Shown here in pieces: positions 6,102 to 7,617 of a stretch of 7,617 bases of DNA (position 1 is the first letter of the stretch; the number at the start of each line of letters is the position of its first letter). A program made the position numbers and the translations under genes. Below the pieces are notes generated by a model. It searched no databases and was not told the DNA's origin. It was given only the letters and a program-made list of their open reading frames with translations. The stretch comes from an uncultured Chitinophagaceae bacterium (lineage in GTDB: Bacteria; Bacteroidota; Bacteroidia; Chitinophagales; Chitinophagaceae). The DNA lies in assembly GCA_946885665.1 (NCBI GenBank), contig CAMPGT010000194.1:1-7617 (forward strand), read 5' to 3'.

Positions 6102-7199
6102 ATGGAATGGTTTGAAGTAAAAAATGTGGACAGCATCGATACGCCTTCGCTGCTGGTGTATAAGGAACGTGTCAGGAAAAATATTCAGCGGGCGGTGGCC
6201 GCCATCGGTAACGTTGACCTGCTGCGTCCACACATCAAAACCAATAAAATGGCAGAAGTGTGCCGCATGATGATGGACGAAGGCATCCATAAATTCAAAT
6301 GCGCCACTATCGCCGAAGCGGAAATGCTCGCCATGATAGACGCTAAAGACGTTTTGTTCGCCTATCAGCCCTGCGGCCCAAAAGCTGAAAGGTTTTTGCA
6401 GTTGAACATTCGATATCCCTCTGTCAGGTTCAGTTGCATTGTGGATGACATCGAAGCTGCACGGCACCTCTCCTCCCTGTTTACAGCGGCAGGCAAAACG
6501 GCGGCTGTATTCATCGATCTTAATACCGGCATGAACAGAACGGGTGCAACGGCCGGCAATGCAAAAAAGGTGATCAGCGCCATCATGCATCTTCCGGGCA
6601 TGCGGATCATGGGGTTGCATGCATACGACGGACATGTGCGCGACACCGACATTGAACAGCGCGAAGAGCACAGTGATGCTGCCTTCGGCGTAGTAGAAGA
6701 CGTTCTTCACACGCTCGAAAACGTATTAGCAGAAAAGGTTACCATTGTTTCCGGGGGGTCGCCGAGCTTCTCCACGCATATCAAACGAAACGTTGAATGC
6801 AGCCCGGGAACGTTTGTGTTTTGGGATTGGGGATACGCCAACCAAATTCCTGACCAGCCCTATGAATTTGCTGCACTCGTCATTACAAGAATAATATCAA
6901 TGGTTAACGAGGGCGTGTTCACAACTGACCTGGGTCACAAAGCCGTTGCCGCGGAGAATCCGCTGCCGCGCGTGCACTTTCTCAATGCGCCCGACGCTGT
7001 GCCGGTTTCCCAGAGCGAGGAACACCTGGTTGTCAAAGTACCCGACTCATCAAAATACCGGGTGGGCGATGTGCTGTATGGCGTGCCTGTTCATATCTGT
7101 CCCACGGTTGCCCTTTACGACGAAGCGATGGTGGTGGAAAACAATTACGTCATCGAAGCCTGGAAGGTCGCGGCGAGGGGCAGGAAGATAAGTGTATAA
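6102..7199 (+). CDS. Fold-type III PLP enzyme, D-serine dehydratase/D-threonine aldolase family
   Basis: The protein has 365 residues. It opens with DTPSLLVY, typical of the family, then RPHIKTNKMAEV, where Lys46 is the expected PLP Schiff-base lysine on the alanine-racemase-like barrel (about 10-250). Further barrel motifs are LHAYDGHVRD (His173, Tyr175, His178) and the phosphate-binding loop VSGGSPSF (217-221). The C-terminal beta domain holds VHICPTV with His331 and Cys333. In eukaryotic D-serine dehydratase (DSD1) and bacterial D-threo-3-hydroxyaspartate dehydratase a His-x-Cys pair binds zinc, whereas D-threonine aldolases are reported with His-x-Asp. This points to beta-elimination of water or ammonia-type chemistry on a 3-hydroxy-D-amino acid rather than retro-aldol cleavage. 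The subfamily choice is an inference from this motif and should be held with moderate confidence. It starts 4 bp after the dipeptidase gene and is the last gene of the operon; a minus-strand gene converges on it from 7252. Confidence 0.9.
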   Translation: MEWFEVKNVDSIDTPSLLVYKERVRKNIQRAVAAIGNVDLLRPHIKTNKMAEVCRMMMDEGIHKFKCATIAEAEMLAMIDAKDVLFAYQPCGPKAERFLQLNIRYPSVRFSCIVDDIEAARHLSSLFTAAGKTAAVFIDLNTGMNRTGATAGNAKKVISAIMHLPGMRIMGLHAYDGHVRDTDIEQREEHSDAAFGVVEDVLHTLENVLAEKVTIVSGGSPSFSTHIKRNVECSPGTFVFWDWGYANQIPDQPYEFAALVITRIISMVNEGVFTTDLGHKAVAAENPLPRVHFLNAPDAVPVSQSEEHLVVKVPDSSKYRVGDVLYGVPVHICPTVALYDEAMVVENNYVIEAWKVAARGRKISV

Positions 7200-7251
7200 A
7201 AAAACCCTGTATCCGTTAAGACACAAGGCTTTTCTGGTTGCAAGGGTGAAC

Positions 7252-7617
7252 TTAGTTTACTGTCACCTTCATATCGTCATAAGCGGTGGCTCCCTTGTTA
7301 TCGGTTACCGTTACCCGGAACACATACACGCCCTTTACGAGATGGGCCGCGTAGGTTTTACCGGTAGAAGCGGACAGTACCCAGAGGTCGGCCTTTGGGC
7401 CGCTTACTTTGGACCATAAATATTTTGAGATCTTGCCATCCGGGTCAGATGAACTCCCGGCATCCAATGTTACCCTGTTGATGCCCTGCGACAGGTAGAT
7501 GACGCGGTCGCTGCCGGCCCTGGCGATGGGTTTCTTATTGGTAGTTGTGGTGGTAGTGGGCGGTGGGGGTGTTGTGGGTGCGGTTGGGTTGGTAGGCGAT
7601 ACCGAAACCGCGCCGCT
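7252..7617 (-). CDS. PKD/K319L-like domain protein, C-terminal end (5' part outside window)
   Basis: This minus-strand frame enters from the right edge and stops at TAA (7252-7254), giving 121 visible residues. The first 26 form a Thr/Pro linker with PPPP and six consecutive Thr. From NKKPIARAGSDRVIYL onward (nt 7539 downward) it is one beta-sandwich domain of about 95 residues with the hallmarks LDAGSSSDPDG, YLWSKVSGP, KGVYVFRVTVTD and AYDDMKVTVN at the very end. A TTG at 7465-7467 encodes the Leu of LDAG and is not a start, since the domain clearly begins upstream of it. Such domains occur in repeats or as spacer/adhesion modules in secreted and cell-surface Bacteroidetes proteins, often glycoside hydrolases. 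The catalytic part, if any, lies outside the window. No type IX secretion C-terminal domain follows. The gene is convergent with the operon, 52 bp from its last stop, and not obviously related to it in function. Confidence 0.85.
   Translation of the reverse strand, partial: SGAVSVSPTNPTAPTTPPPPTTTTTTNKKPIARAGSDRVIYLSQGINRVTLDAGSSSDPDGKISKYLWSKVSGPKADLWVLSASTGKTYAAHLVKGVYVFRVTVTDNKGATAYDDMKVTVN
7558..7588 (+). other. Potential G-quadruplex motif opposite the Thr/Pro linker
   Basis: On the plus strand four runs of at least three G occur at 7558-7560, 7565-7569, 7576-7578 and 7586-7588, with spacers of 4, 6 and 7 bases. This fits the common G3+N1-7 pattern. It lies on the template strand of the minus-strand PKD protein gene and follows directly from its Pro (CCN) and Thr (ACN) codons, so it may be a by-product of the protein sequence. 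Confidence 0.4.

Noticed and set aside
6063..6710. Minus-strand open frame of 215 codons
   Set aside because: It is antisense to the PLP enzyme gene and the end of the dipeptidase gene, both with intact catalytic motifs, and it shows no domain pattern of its own.
7200..7251. Intrinsic terminator between the convergent genes (ACCCT at 7204-7208 with AGGGT at 7243-7247)
   Set aside because: The stem is only 5 bp with a 34-base loop and no following T-run on either strand; no strong hairpin was found in the 52-bp gap.
7192..7419. Plus-strand open frame of 75 codons after the PLP enzyme gene
   Set aside because: It lies opposite the PKD-like coding sequence, whose domain motifs clearly fix the minus strand as coding.

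Overview
The window looks like chromosomal DNA of a Bacteroidetes bacterium, probably of the Chitinophagaceae type. This is inferred from moderate GC with tightly packed genes, the near absence of Shine-Dalgarno sequences before clear starts, a lipoprotein whose lipobox is loose by Enterobacteria standards, a lipoprotein beta-propeller/cytochrome c fusion, and a PKD/K319L-like surface domain. The species cannot be named from sequence alone.

Layout. Positions 2-622 hold the C-terminal part of a Gfo/Idh/MocA oxidoreductase of the glucose-fructose oxidoreductase type, cut by the left edge. Positions 623-741 are non-coding and hold an unusual element of degenerate 7-bp repeats bounded by an 8-bp inverted repeat. 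From 742 to 7199 six genes run on the plus strand with gaps of 7, 9, 22, -4 and 4 bp, almost certainly one operon: (1) a lipoprotein with a PQQ-sugar-dehydrogenase-like beta-propeller and a C-terminal cytochrome c domain; (2) a second Gfo/Idh/MocA oxidoreductase; (3) a 3-hydroxyacyl-CoA dehydrogenase family protein; (4) a RidA family imine/enamine deaminase; (5) a cytoplasmic M19 (renal dipeptidase-type) peptidase; (6) a fold-type III PLP enzyme of the D-threonine aldolase/D-serine dehydratase family. On the minus strand, 7252-7617 encodes the C-terminal end of a protein with a Thr/Pro-rich linker and a PKD/K319L-like domain, converging on the operon.

How the genes may work together (inference). 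The last three genes fit a short route for D-configured amino acids. M19 enzymes can release the C-terminal D-residue of L,D-dipeptides. The PLP enzyme carries the His-x-Cys metal motif of zinc-dependent D-serine/D-3-hydroxyaspartate dehydratases, which act by beta-elimination and give enamine/imine products. RidA hydrolyses such products to 2-oxo acids and ammonia. The two cytosolic Rossmann dehydrogenases could oxidise or reduce a hydroxy/oxo intermediate, and the lipoprotein could pass electrons from an extracytoplasmic substrate into the respiratory chain. The substrate is unknown. A sugar or sugar-acid pathway is an alternative for the first three genes.

I saw no tRNA, rRNA, CRISPR array, insertion sequence or phage gene in the window.
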